A stretch of DNA of 64,000 bases, taken from positions 45,132 through 109,131 of the forward strand of contig NZ_LGSI01000071.1 in assembly GCF_001698815.1 (NCBI RefSeq), in the 5' to 3' direction. The first letter of the stretch is position 1. Each line of letters starts with the position of its first letter. The DNA comes from Pseudomonas syringae (lineage in GTDB: Bacteria; Pseudomonadota; Gammaproteobacteria; Pseudomonadales; Pseudomonadaceae). Below, piece by piece: positions 37,628-46,558 of this stretch. The notes beneath the pieces were generated by a model. It was not told the origin of the DNA. It worked only from the letters and a program-made list of their open reading frames with translations, and made no database searches. Both the position numbers and the translations under genes were made by a program.

Positions 37628-38150
37628 ATGCATTCGAAAAACATCGCCATCCTCCTCTGCGATCTCACTGGAGTGATGGCCAAGCCATGGGTTGAGGCTG
37701 GATACCACGCCATTCTGGTGGATCCGCAGCATCCGGCCGGCGTCCACACCGACGGGGCAATTACCCGGGTCGGGCAGATCATCGACCACCCGGACACTTG
37801 GCGGGTTTTGCGCGAGGCAATATCCACTGGTCGCGTCTCTTTTGTGGCCGGTTTCCCGCCATGCACTGACGTAGCGGTCTCCAGAACGCCTCACTTCACA
37901 GCCAAAGCCGCGAAAGATAAGTTCTCCAGGCGAAAGCTGCGCTGGTTGCTGAGCAGTGTCGGGTGATCGGCCAGATATCAGGTGCGCCGTGGTCTTTGAG
38001 AATCCAGTCAGCGTGTTCAGCTCGATCTTCGGCAAGCCACAGAGCACCTTCCATCCGTACCACTTCACCGCGCTGAGCATTCACGACAACTACACGAAGA
38101 ACACGTGCCTGTGGTCAGGGGGGCTTCGTGATGCCGCCTCGCTGCATTGA
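37628..38150 (+). pseudogene. Frameshifted phage-type DNA methyltransferase-like gene
   Basis: The first frame (MHSKNIAILLCDLTGVMAKPW) contains FPPCTDVAVS, similar to the PPCTDLAVSG motif of phage-borne methyltransferase-like proteins. It loses homology after about 37900 and stops at 37966. A different frame from 37956 continues with VVFENPVSVFSSIFGKP and TKNTCLWSGG, the expected downstream ENPVS...KKTCLW motifs. The two halves are in different frames, so the gene is broken by at least one indel and by loss of intervening sequence. It marks a decayed phage or island. Confidence 0.7.
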
Positions 38151-38372
38151 CGATCGCGTGCTGGCATCCATCCACCGCTGTGGCACAAATGGGTGGCACA
38201 CCGTAAGGTCACAACCCGGAAACCAATGAACCCGGCCGGGCCGAAGCCTACCCTGCACGGTGCACCATAGAAAAGCTCCAGCTAACACTAAAGTGCTGAC
38301 TGTGCGAAATAGCATATACCGCGCCTTGGATTCGATTCAGGTTGCGACACCCAGGCTAGCACTCGATATTTG
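38151..38372. other. Non-coding stretch before the terminator upstream of the AraC gene
   Basis: No gene is supported here. I looked for an integrase remnant and for a copy of the ssrA 3' end (an attR) and found neither. Confidence 0.4.
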
Positions 38373-38396
38373 AAGACGTCCAAGGACGTCTTTTTT
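38373..38396 (+). terminator. Strong intrinsic terminator
   Basis: AAGACGTCC/GGACGTCTT, a 9-bp stem with an AA loop, followed by a T-run. It insulates the phage-remnant region from the regulator gene downstream. Confidence 0.8.
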
Positions 38397-38492
38397 ATCC
38401 TCCACCACAACCGTAATGGCCTGGATATTGCTCGTTACAATAGCCGTTCCACCCCTCGGGCATCTGCCCGTCGCATCTGCGGAAGTCCGATC

Positions 38493-39452
38493 ATGAACAA
38501 CTGGAAGGTCTGCACTGCGCAGCACCCGGCCGAACAACGCGAGGACATCTGGCAGCAGGCCCTACAACAGATATATCTGTCGGTTTCCCACTGGCCCCGC
38601 GATGGGGCATTGCTGGGCGAAGTGACCTACAACATCTCACCCCAAGGAATCGAATTCGTCACTCTGTCCGGCTCGGCCCAGCGGCTGGTCGGCGACTGCC
38701 CGCTACAGCCGGAGAGTCTCTGGCTCGCGCTGGTCATCGCCGGCGAGGCCCACGTGCAGATCGGCGAACAGATTACGCGGCTACAGGCCGGGGAAATCCT
38801 TTATGGCGCTACGGGCGGGGAGCGGGTTGCGCTCGATCTACGTAGCGACTTCCTGGTGCTGACCCTGGAAATTCCACATGCGCTGTTCTACAAGCGCTTG
38901 CTCAATCCACTGTCGATTCGCGCCGGGACCCTGGCCTGCGAGTCAGGGGTCAGCCGTCTCCTGGCGAGTTTGTTGAGCGGCGTGGCCCAGGAGCTGGGCA
39001 GCCTCGATGCGGTGGCGTTCCACCCGGTGGAATTGGCACTGACCGAATTGTTGATTCATGCCCTAACAGAGCAGACGTCGATCAATACGTTCCGGATTCC
39101 GGGCCATGCCAAACATTTTCAGGAAATCTGCCACTGCATCGAGTTGCACCTGGGCGATCCACAGCTCAATCTCGCAATGATCGCCGGGTACTGCCATGCA
39201 TCGGCGCGCTATATCCAGAAAATATTCAAGGAGGCCGGGCTCGGTTTCAATCAGTACCTGCGCCGCCGACGTCTGGAACGCTGCAAGCGGGATATGTCGA
39301 GCCAGCTCAATGGCGGCCTGTCGATCACCGAAATCTGCCTGCGCTGGGGCTTCAACGATCTGGCGTACTTCAGCCGCTCGTTCACTGCCGAATATGGCAT
39401 GGGTCCGAGGGCGTATCGCGCCCGCCAACTGGGACAGCAGGATCCGGCGTGA
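38493..39452 (+). CDS. AraC-family transcriptional regulator
   Basis: A 319-residue activator-type protein. The N-terminal ~170 residues form a cupin-like sensing domain of the FeaR/AraC_binding_2 type (LQAGEILYGATGGERVAL). The C-terminal ~100 residues form the double helix-turn-helix (LNLAMIAGYCHASARYIQKIFKEAGLGF and ITEICLRWGFNDLAYFSRSF). The start MNNWKV has GGAAG upstream. It is convergent with the flavin-reductase end of the catabolic operon and is the obvious candidate activator for that operon; binding sites were not identified. Confidence 0.88.
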   Translation: MNNWKVCTAQHPAEQREDIWQQALQQIYLSVSHWPRDGALLGEVTYNISPQGIEFVTLSGSAQRLVGDCPLQPESLWLALVIAGEAHVQIGEQITRLQAGEILYGATGGERVALDLRSDFLVLTLEIPHALFYKRLLNPLSIRAGTLACESGVSRLLASLLSGVAQELGSLDAVAFHPVELALTELLIHALTEQTSINTFRIPGHAKHFQEICHCIELHLGDPQLNLAMIAGYCHASARYIQKIFKEAGLGFNQYLRRRRLERCKRDMSSQLNGGLSITEICLRWGFNDLAYFSRSFTAEYGMGPRAYRARQLGQQDPA

Positions 39453-39492
39453 AAAGGCCCGGGACGGCGGGGCACCGTCCCCGGCGGAGTGA

Positions 39493-40011
39493 TCAGGGCA
39501 CGAAGCGCCCCGCGTAATAGACCAGTGGGGCGTTCTCGGGCATAACCTCGACCCGCACCGGACTGCCAATCAGAATGTCGTGATCGCCGCCGTCATGGAT
39601 TGTCTCCAGACGGCACTCGATCCGTGCGCAGACCCGCTCGAGCAGCGGGCATCCGAGGACGCCCCGGGCATGAGCGATACCGGCGAACTGATCCTCGCCC
39701 TTGCGTCCGAAGTTGAGGGCCAGTTCGCCCTCACCGGCCGCCAGCATATTGACCGCGAAACATCCGCCATGACGAATAGCTTCGAGCGTGCGGCTGCGCC
39801 GATCCAGGCAGACAAGCAGCAACCGGGGCCGCAGGGACAGGCTGGAAAAGGCACTCACCGTGGTGCCCACCGTCCGCCCCATGGCATCGAGCGCGGTAAT
39901 CACCGTAACACCTGCGGCGAACTGGCCCATGCTGCGTTTCCACTCATCCAGCGCCTGTTCTTCATCCTGGTAAACCCCGGCCGGGCCCTTGTGGATTGTG
40001 GTTTGCGTCAT
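39493..40011 (-). CDS. Flavin reductase (RutF/HpaC-like)
   Basis: A 172-residue NAD(P)H:FMN reductase domain: QFAAGVTVITALDAMGRTVGTTVSAF (flavin-binding), FAVNMLA and the family GDHDILIG near residue 138. It would supply reduced FMN to the luciferase-like oxygenase in the same operon. Its ATG overlaps the stop of the M20 gene by one base (TAATG), so it is translationally coupled. It is the last gene of the six-gene minus-strand operon. Confidence 0.9.
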   Translation of the reverse strand: MTQTTIHKGPAGVYQDEEQALDEWKRSMGQFAAGVTVITALDAMGRTVGTTVSAFSSLSLRPRLLLVCLDRRSRTLEAIRHGGCFAVNMLAAGEGELALNFGRKGEDQFAGIAHARGVLGCPLLERVCARIECRLETIHDGGDHDILIGSPVRVEVMPENAPLVYYAGRFVP

Positions 40012-41360
40012 TAGTCCCGTCCTCCTGCCCGACCGCAAATGGCCAGGGCCGTCAATGCATAGATACGGGCGCTTTTTACCAGATCTTCCGGCGTCGGCAG
40101 GACTCTCGGCATGCCGCATGTCACTGCAGGAATACGCTGCATGTTGAATACATTGTGGTCACGCCACATGCTCGAATACACCGGATGGGCGCGCCGTAAC
40201 GGCTCTCCGCATACACGTTGCGTCGCCCCCTGAAGCGCCGCTACCAGCGGCTCTACGGCGCGCTGATCGGCCTCGAAGCCATGTCGCAAGACTTGCGGCA
40301 GCACCGCGAACTCGCCCAGGTTCAGGCCGCGCAACAGAGCTTCGATATCGCGCATGACGGGCGCCAGGGTCTGGCGCGGCGTCAGGCCTATTTCCAGATA
40401 AAGCGAAAACACCTCGCTGCCGGCGCCAAAGGTATGCGGCATCCCGGCGCGCACCGCGTCGATCTGCACCTTGGGCACGGAGATACCGCCCGCGGACTCG
40501 TAACGGTGTTCGCGCTCGTACTCTATCCCCCAGGCGTGCAGTGCCTCGATCAGACGGCCACTGCGATAGATCGGGTTGGGATGCGCCAGCAGATCCTGTG
40601 GATGCTCCAGGGCCGGAGTAAAGGCGCCGTCACCGAGTAGATCGATACGCAGCAGTGCATACCCGCAACCCTGCCAGGTCACGCCAAAATCAGTGCCCTC
40701 GGCGGCAATGGCGTAGTCCGCTGCAACACCGCCGTGGTGGAACAGATAATGAGCACCAATGTCCTTGCCCAGGTTATCCACCCCGCGATGCTCCTCGATA
40801 GGTTCAGGGCCGATCTCGCCCGGGCAAGCGGTCAGATAGAGACGCCCGGCCAGCTCAATGCCGGCCTTGCGCAAGGCCTTGGCCGCAATCAGAAAACAGC
40901 TCATCGGCCCGCGATCATTGCTGATCGGGTAGCCGTGCAAGCGATTATCCTCGAGCCAGCAACGGGTCCACTCGGGGCGCAGGACACTGGCGTCACGGTA
41001 CTTGTAACGATCCAGATCAGGGTCGAAGGTCGGGCTTTCGGTGTCTAGGTGCGCGGTAAACAGTAGATTAGCACCCACTCCGCGACCGCCGTACTCACCG
41101 ATAATATTCGGCCGCTGCGGATTGATACCGACCGCGCGCGTGGCGAACCCCTCGGCCTGCAACCAGTCGCGAACGAATTCGGCTGCCTGCAACTCCTCGC
41201 CGGAGCGGCTGGGGATATTACCCAGCGTCAGTGCCAGCTCGGTCAGTTCGTCCATATCAATGGCCGCCTCGATGGCCGCCAGTTCCTGCTCGCTAACGTT
41301 ATAGGGCGCCGGGCAACCGGTTTCGACAATCGGTTGGTCAGCACTGTTCAGGTTATGCAT
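40011..41360 (-). CDS. M20-like metallohydrolase with altered metal site
   Basis: A 449-residue protein of the M20/ArgE/DapE fold. The HxDTES metal motif (FTAHLDTESP) and the bridging Asp (PISNDRGPMS) are present. The usual catalytic Glu-Glu pair is replaced by CPGEIGPEP, and I cannot find the C-terminal His where family members have GpG...aHtxxE; here it reads CGMPRVLPTPED. The activity may therefore differ from ordinary deacylases. By context it should act on an N-acyl or N-carbamoyl intermediate. The ATG is spaced 8 bases from GGAG and overlaps the amidohydrolase stop by 8 bases. Confidence 0.8.
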   Translation of the reverse strand: MHNLNSADQPIVETGCPAPYNVSEQELAAIEAAIDMDELTELALTLGNIPSRSGEELQAAEFVRDWLQAEGFATRAVGINPQRPNIIGEYGGRGVGANLLFTAHLDTESPTFDPDLDRYKYRDASVLRPEWTRCWLEDNRLHGYPISNDRGPMSCFLIAAKALRKAGIELAGRLYLTACPGEIGPEPIEEHRGVDNLGKDIGAHYLFHHGGVAADYAIAAEGTDFGVTWQGCGYALLRIDLLGDGAFTPALEHPQDLLAHPNPIYRSGRLIEALHAWGIEYEREHRYESAGGISVPKVQIDAVRAGMPHTFGAGSEVFSLYLEIGLTPRQTLAPVMRDIEALLRGLNLGEFAVLPQVLRHGFEADQRAVEPLVAALQGATQRVCGEPLRRAHPVYSSMWRDHNVFNMQRIPAVTCGMPRVLPTPEDLVKSARIYALTALAICGRAGGRD

Positions 41361-41994
41361 GGTCATGGCTCCAGGCCTGGATAAGTACATCCGTTTCAAG
41401 ATTTATCGCAAAACTTTCGGCCAGCACCGCCAGACTGTGCCGATGGATCTGTGGGTCGTAGGCTGCACAGGCATCACTGGCCACGAACACCGCGAAGTCC
41501 TGATGGAAGGCATCGCGCACGGTAGAGTCCACGCAGCATTCGGTGGTGAAACCGCAAACAGCCAGGGTATCGATCCCCGTCGCGCGCAATCGAGTTGCCA
41601 GATCGGTACCGTGGAAGGCACTGTAGCGATGCTTCCACACCACCTGCTCACCCTCGTGCGGCTGGACGCCGAAGAACTCGGCGCCGGGCGAGAGTTCTAC
41701 GCACAGGCTGTTGGCAACCTGCAGATCTTTGTCGCTACGCAGCAGCCGTTGCTGCCAGCTAGGTGGGCAGCCCTCCACCGACTGGGCCAGCCCTATGAAG
41801 TACACCGCCACCCCGCTGGCCCGGGCCTGCTCCAGCAACCGCTGGATTCTGCCCAGAGGTGCGGCCAGAGGCGCGACATCGACACCAAGGTTAGCCAAAA
41901 GACCATGGGGAGCGATGAAGTCGACTTGTGGATCGATGATGCACAAGGCCGTACGGGCTGGTGCCAGCCATTCCTGCAGGCTGTCGAGGTTCAC
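41353..41994 (-). CDS. Isochorismatase-family amidohydrolase (RutB-like)
   Basis: A 213-residue cysteine hydrolase. The catalytic triad is visible: Asp in LCIIDPQVDF, Lys in VWKHRYSAFHGTDL, and Cys in CGFTTECCVDSTVRDA. Members include isochorismatases, nicotinamidases and the ureidoacrylate hydrolase RutB. Placement next to a RutA-like oxygenase and a RutF-like reductase favours hydrolysis of an amide or carbamoyl product of ring opening. Its start overlaps the oxygenase stop by 4 bases (ATGA). Confidence 0.87.
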   Translation of the reverse strand: MNLDSLQEWLAPARTALCIIDPQVDFIAPHGLLANLGVDVAPLAAPLGRIQRLLEQARASGVAVYFIGLAQSVEGCPPSWQQRLLRSDKDLQVANSLCVELSPGAEFFGVQPHEGEQVVWKHRYSAFHGTDLATRLRATGIDTLAVCGFTTECCVDSTVRDAFHQDFAVFVASDACAAYDPQIHRHSLAVLAESFAINLETDVLIQAWSHDHA

Positions 41995-43049
41995 GCAAAC
42001 TCCGCGCGCAGTTGCGGCAGGATCTGCTCGCCGAATACCGTCAGACCCTCGACGTAATCAGGGAAGATCAGCATCACGCCGTCCAGTTCGGCATCTCGCA
42101 GCAGCTCGGACAATTGCCGGCGGCAGGTTTCCGGACTGCCGATGGCGGTATGGGTCATGAAGGCATTGCTGGCTCGTTCCACCATGGCGTTTTGGCCATC
42201 TGCCTCTATGCCAAAGCTGCGCATCATGCCGCGCACGGCCTCGACATCGAGGCCCGCACGATAATGCTCAGCAAGTTCCTGGGCCTCTTCATCGGTCGGC
42301 GCGCAGACAATGGTGGACATGCAGAAGGTCTTGATACTGGTTCCGTACTCGGCCGCCAAGCGCTTGGCGAGCAGGCTGATCTCGCGGGTCTGGGCATCAT
42401 CCTTGCCGCCGATAAAGCACACATCGGTATGCTGCACGCTAAAGCGCAGACCACGCTCGGACTGGCCAGCACATACCAGATAGGGACGCGGGCTCGAGAC
42501 TGGTCTGGGCAGCAGGGTACAGTCGTCAAGGGTGAAAAATTCGCCCTGCTCGCTGACATGCTCCTCACTCCACAGGCGCTTGATCATTCGCGTCCATTCC
42601 TGGGTCATAGCGTAACGCTGGTCGTGAGACAGCGATGCGTCCCACTCGCCCATCTGGCTGAACTCTTCCTTGAACGAACCGGAGACTATATTCAGCCCGG
42701 CGCGGCCATTGCTGATCTGGTCCAGGGTGGAGATCATTTTCGCGGTGACCGCCGGGTTGTGCAGGCCGGCATGCATGGTGGCAATGATCTTCGCGTTCCG
42801 GGTGACCTCGGCGATACCAGCCATCATGGTCACCGACTCCAGCGACGTGCCCCAGTGGCCGGTTTCACCGCCAAAGCCGCGCCACTTGGCCATCGACATA
42901 ATGAAATCCATACCGATTTCATCGGCCAGTACTGCCGCTTCGCGGTTCTGCGTATAGGACGCATCCAAGGGGGGCGTGGTGGTGGAAATGATCCAGCCTC
43001 CCTTGGCGATAGGCAGGAAGACGCCGAATTCTTTGGTTGATTGGTTCAT
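41991..43049 (-). CDS. RutA-like FMN-dependent monooxygenase (luciferase family)
   Basis: A 352-residue bacterial luciferase-fold enzyme. It parallels the pyrimidine oxygenase RutA through most of its length: FGVFLPIAKGGWIIST at the N-terminus, MAKWRGFGGETGHW, IIATMHAGLHNP, GRAGLNIVSGSFKEEFSQMG and LVCAGQSERGLRFS. RutA-type enzymes split amide C-N bonds in rings with FMNH2 and O2. The Thr and Asn that I recall as shaping the oxygen site in RutA have counterparts (IIAT; GLNIVSG). The substrate here is unknown; uracil is only one option among pyrimidines, pyridines and cyclic amides. Confidence 0.85.
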   Translation of the reverse strand: MNQSTKEFGVFLPIAKGGWIISTTTPPLDASYTQNREAAVLADEIGMDFIMSMAKWRGFGGETGHWGTSLESVTMMAGIAEVTRNAKIIATMHAGLHNPAVTAKMISTLDQISNGRAGLNIVSGSFKEEFSQMGEWDASLSHDQRYAMTQEWTRMIKRLWSEEHVSEQGEFFTLDDCTLLPRPVSSPRPYLVCAGQSERGLRFSVQHTDVCFIGGKDDAQTREISLLAKRLAAEYGTSIKTFCMSTIVCAPTDEEAQELAEHYRAGLDVEAVRGMMRSFGIEADGQNAMVERASNAFMTHTAIGSPETCRRQLSELLRDAELDGVMLIFPDYVEGLTVFGEQILPQLRAEFA

Positions 43050-43086
43050 GGTTTTTACCCCGTTGCAAAAGTGCCCGTAGGCAGTG

Positions 43087-44355
43087 TCAGGAAAGCGCCG
43101 CTTGGGCCGAAGACGCCTGAGCCAGACGCGGCGGACGCATCGCCAGCGTAGCCAACAGGACCAGCGTCGGAACAATGGCAATAATCAGGAATGCCAGGCT
43201 GAAGCTGCCGGTGCCGTCCTTGATAGCACCCGCCAGAAAGGGCGAGAAGCAGGCCAGAGTGGAAATCAGGTTCATTACCGAGAACAGTTCCAGGTACGGA
43301 CCGCGACCGAAGTAGTTCGACAACAGAATGCTGGTCGCCAGAAAGGTCATGCCGTAGCCAATGCCAATGCCGGCCGTAAACAGAATCAGGCTGGGCCAAG
43401 AACCGCCGGAGCTCAGGGCCAGCACGCCGATGATCATCAGCGCCAAGCTTCCGGCCAACAGCTTCTTCGGCTCGAAGAACTCGCCGACCACTCCACCGCT
43501 GACCCGCGAGAAGGCATTGATCAGGGCCTGGGCGCTAAGCAGGCTGGCGGCTATCTCGGCGCTGAAACCGCGGTCAGTCAGGTGCGCCACGGCGAAGCTG
43601 TTGACGGTGATGCCGCAGAGTAGAAACGAGGTGTAAGCCGCCGCAATCACATAGAACTGCCATGTACGCAGTGCTTGGCTCGCGCTCCAGACCTGGACAG
43701 TGCGATAGATCGCGCCGCGGTAGCCGACCTGACTTCGCTGGCTGATAGCATCCGCGTGGGCCTTCTCGCGCTCACCTTCCTGCAGGACCAGGCAGGTCAG
43801 CAACCCGGCGCCGGCAATCAGACCACCGCACAGTCCCCAGTGCATGCGCCAGCTCCCCCAGACCTCGACCGCCAGAAAGTAGATCCACGGTCCCACCACG
43901 CCGCCCAGCCCGCCCAGGGTAAAATAGACACCAAAGGCCAGCGATTGCTTCTCGAATAACCGACCAATCACGTGGGTGCCCGGCACGGTCGCGACAAAGC
44001 TGAAGCCGATGCCGAGCAGGGTCGTCCCCGCGAAGTAGGCGCCGATACCGTGAGCCGTGTACAAGCTGCCAAAGCCGGCCAGCAGAATCAGCGTGCCCAG
44101 AAACAGCGTGGCCCGGACCCCGACTTTACGAATGAGCAGCGCAGGCAAGTAGCTTGACAGCCCGCAGGCCAGCCCCAGCAAGGTGAAGCCCAAACCCGCA
44201 TCGGCCCAGCTCCACTGCAGCTCCATGATCATGCTGGGCAGCACCACGCCCAGCGAAGTAAAAGTGGATGCGGTAATCAAAAAGAATAACAGGCTGAACA
44301 ACAGCAATATGCTCCACTGATATCTTTTAGAGTAAGGCCTGTGTTGCGCATTCAT
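43087..44355 (-). CDS. MFS permease
   Basis: A 422-residue major facilitator with 12 hydrophobic segments. The loop 2-3 motif is LIRKVGVRATLFLG, with a central cytoplasmic loop around residues 190-220. Its closest general type is the monocarboxylate/oxalate-formate-like MFS group; that is judged by eye and the substrate is unknown. It lies 37 bases upstream of the oxygenase gene and 42 after the porin gene, so it is the probable inner-membrane importer for the pathway. Confidence 0.87.
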   Translation of the reverse strand: MNAQHRPYSKRYQWSILLLFSLLFFLITASTFTSLGVVLPSMIMELQWSWADAGLGFTLLGLACGLSSYLPALLIRKVGVRATLFLGTLILLAGFGSLYTAHGIGAYFAGTTLLGIGFSFVATVPGTHVIGRLFEKQSLAFGVYFTLGGLGGVVGPWIYFLAVEVWGSWRMHWGLCGGLIAGAGLLTCLVLQEGEREKAHADAISQRSQVGYRGAIYRTVQVWSASQALRTWQFYVIAAAYTSFLLCGITVNSFAVAHLTDRGFSAEIAASLLSAQALINAFSRVSGGVVGEFFEPKKLLAGSLALMIIGVLALSSGGSWPSLILFTAGIGIGYGMTFLATSILLSNYFGRGPYLELFSVMNLISTLACFSPFLAGAIKDGTGSFSLAFLIIAIVPTLVLLATLAMRPPRLAQASSAQAALS

Positions 44356-44397
44356 ATATAACCCCCTCCGACACCGATAATGGGTGCAGACTTTAAT

Positions 44398-45177
44398 TCA
44401 AAAAAAACTGTAACGAATCAGGGCGCCATAACTGACCTGATTAGTTGGAAAGTCATCACTATCTTCGATCTTGTATTTATTCTTGATAGGGTTCAAAACA
44501 ATACCCGTCCACAAGTGCCCCGGTGCCTGCCCGAATGCCTTACCCAAGTCGTAGTGTAGTTCTGGCTTGAAGTCGGTCACCTTGGCCTGACCACGACCGC
44601 CGAACGTATGATCGAAGGTCCCTACCACGCGGAAATCGCCATAGCGAGTACTGAACGGATAGCCGTAGTCGATATGGATGCGCCGATCGTTCCAACCCTG
44701 CTGCTCGTTGTGCTCAAAATAGTACATAGTGCGCAGCCAGCTAAAGCCGGGAACATCCCAGTCCAGCCCGAGACCTGGCATGTATTCATGGTGATAGCCC
44801 TTGGTTCGGGAGATCCACTGGGCGAAGCTGATATCCTTCAAAGGCCCGAAGGACAGGTCTTTGCCGAGAATTTTGCCAAAACTCAGGCGTGGTACGAACT
44901 TATAGTAATAGGTGCTCGATGTGCCTTGCTGGTTCGGCTCCATGGCGTTCTGCCAGATGCTATAAACATACATATCGCCGATGCTGTAGTCGCCAAATGC
45001 TTCGAAAATCGGCGAGATGGTTTTCTCTGGATCGATTTCATTGCCCGCCTGGGCATACAGGCTGGCATCGAACATCTGGAAATTGACGAAATCTCCCGCC
45101 TGAGCCTGATACGAGCTGGCCAACGCCGTGCACGCCATTGCCATCGCCGCTTTTCGGGCTCTAATCATATTATTCAT
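44398..45177 (-). CDS. Tsx-like outer-membrane channel
   Basis: A 259-residue precursor with signal peptide MNNMIRARKAAMAMACTALASSYQAQAGD and a beta-barrel ending in phenylalanine (ALIRYSFF). The pattern FVNFQMFDASLY, YVYSIWQNAMEP, FVPRLSFGKILGKDL and LHYDLGKAFGQ resembles the Tsx/OmpK nucleoside-specific channel family. It is the first gene of the catabolic operon, so the imported compound may be nucleoside-like or a similar small heterocycle. The start is set at MNNMIR with GGGTGAG just upstream. Confidence 0.8.
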   Translation of the reverse strand: MNNMIRARKAAMAMACTALASSYQAQAGDFVNFQMFDASLYAQAGNEIDPEKTISPIFEAFGDYSIGDMYVYSIWQNAMEPNQQGTSSTYYYKFVPRLSFGKILGKDLSFGPLKDISFAQWISRTKGYHHEYMPGLGLDWDVPGFSWLRTMYYFEHNEQQGWNDRRIHIDYGYPFSTRYGDFRVVGTFDHTFGGRGQAKVTDFKPELHYDLGKAFGQAPGHLWTGIVLNPIKNKYKIEDSDDFPTNQVSYGALIRYSFF

Positions 45178-45520
45178 TGGCTCACCCATAAAGTTACAAA
45201 CACTCCACTTATGGAGCATTAGGATCATTCAACGGCAGGCATTCTTGATGTTCGGATCCTTGCTTTATCGACAGTGGCTTATTGTTCTAATACATATCGA
45301 AATTACTCTGCGTCCTGCCATTTAATATTAGCCAGGCGTGCAGAGGAAAACTTGTCCAAATCCGCATCACGATTTGCACTGTCTAGGCCACGTAAAGGGT
45401 GTTATCCCTATTCCCCTCGTGATCACGCGCCTACCCGTCACGGCTCGGTTCTTGCACTTTTGAGGCCTAAAGGTGTGCTTTGGTGGCAACACGCTGGAAA
45501 ATTTCTATTGAGGATGATGG
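45178..45520. other. Divergent control region between porin and ABC operons
   Basis: A 343-base gap with no supported gene, lower in GC than its flanks in its first half. Two operons start from it in opposite directions, so it should hold both promoters and any AraC-regulator sites. I could not identify a clear direct repeat or -35/-10 pair by eye. Confidence 0.5.
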
Positions 45521-46558
45521 ATGTTGATCACACGCTTGCATCGCACGATCGGTGTATCGAGTCGCTGGCTGGCGCCGTTGGCCAGACTCCCGCTGATCCT
45601 GTTCTCGGTCGCGGCGATGATTTTCGTACTGCTGCGCCTGCTACCTCTGGATCCGGTTGCCATGCTGTTGCCACCCAATGCCACGCCCGAACAGAGCACT
45701 CATTTAAGGCAGGCGCTCGGGCTCGACCGCCCGATAGCAGTGCAGTTTCTGTTCTGGTGTCGGCAGTCCGTCAGCGGTGACCTGGGGCAGTCGATCCAGT
45801 TTGGTGAAAGTGTCGCAACACTGATCCTGCGCACCTTGCCCGTGACTCTGCAACTGGTGTTCTTCAGCCTGGTTCTGGGGATCAGCCTGGGCATCGCCAG
45901 CGGGCTGGTGGCATTTCATTACCGGCAAACACCGCTGCGCGGCGCACTGGATCTGTGTAACAGCCTGGCTCTGGCCATCCCGGAATACCTCTGGGCCATT
46001 CTATTGATGCTCCTATTCGGTATTGCCCTGCGTTGGCTGCCCTTCTTCGGTCAGATCGATCCGCTGTTGATAGTGCCCCGACGCAGCGGATTTCTACTGC
46101 TCGATACCCTGCTGGCGGGCAACGGAGCGGCGCTGGGTAGCGCCCTCGCCCATCTTCTCCTGCCCGCAACGGCTCTGGCCATGGCCATCGCCCCGCCATT
46201 GATGCGAATTCTCTATTCAAGCCTGGATCAAGCCTATGCACAGGAGTACATCAACAACGGCCGGCTACGCGGCCTCTCGGAAAGCCGCCTTCTGCTGCGC
46301 CATGCGCTGGGCAATGCCTGGCTGCCGGTAGTCACGCTAATGGGCGTCCAAGGCGGATTACTCATCGGCGGCACCTTGCTGGTCGAGGTTATCTTCGGAT
46401 TGCCGGGGCTCGGTAGCCTCATGATTGACGCCATCACCAGCCAGGACCTACCGCTGATCCAGGGCGTAAGCCTGGTCTATGCACTGGCGGTACTGCTAAG
46501 CAATACGCTGATGGAACTGTGGCTGATCCGCCTCGACCCACGCCTGAGAACGGAATGA
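45521..46558 (+). CDS. ABC transporter permease, DppB-like
   Basis: A 345-residue inner-membrane permease of the peptide/nickel importer class. It has an N-terminal membrane segment, the periplasmic region with LRQALGLDRPIAVQFLFW typical of DppB/NikB, and five further segments with the EAA loop near EYINNGRLRGLSESRLLLRHAL. It is the first gene of a four-gene operon with 4- to 8-base overlaps. The substrate is unknown; context suggests the catabolic substrate or a conjugate of it. Confidence 0.9.
   Translation: MLITRLHRTIGVSSRWLAPLARLPLILFSVAAMIFVLLRLLPLDPVAMLLPPNATPEQSTHLRQALGLDRPIAVQFLFWCRQSVSGDLGQSIQFGESVATLILRTLPVTLQLVFFSLVLGISLGIASGLVAFHYRQTPLRGALDLCNSLALAIPEYLWAILLMLLFGIALRWLPFFGQIDPLLIVPRRSGFLLLDTLLAGNGAALGSALAHLLLPATALAMAIAPPLMRILYSSLDQAYAQEYINNGRLRGLSESRLLLRHALGNAWLPVVTLMGVQGGLLIGGTLLVEVIFGLPGLGSLMIDAITSQDLPLIQGVSLVYALAVLLSNTLMELWLIRLDPRLRTE

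Noticed and set aside
36395..38492. attL/attR pair around the ssrA-adjacent remnant
   Set aside because: I searched by eye for a second copy of the GGTTCAAATCCCCCCGGCTCCACCA end and found none in the window.
39063..39569. Antisense frame opposite the AraC gene as a separate protein
   Set aside because: It overlaps the conserved HTH coding region and shows no motif.
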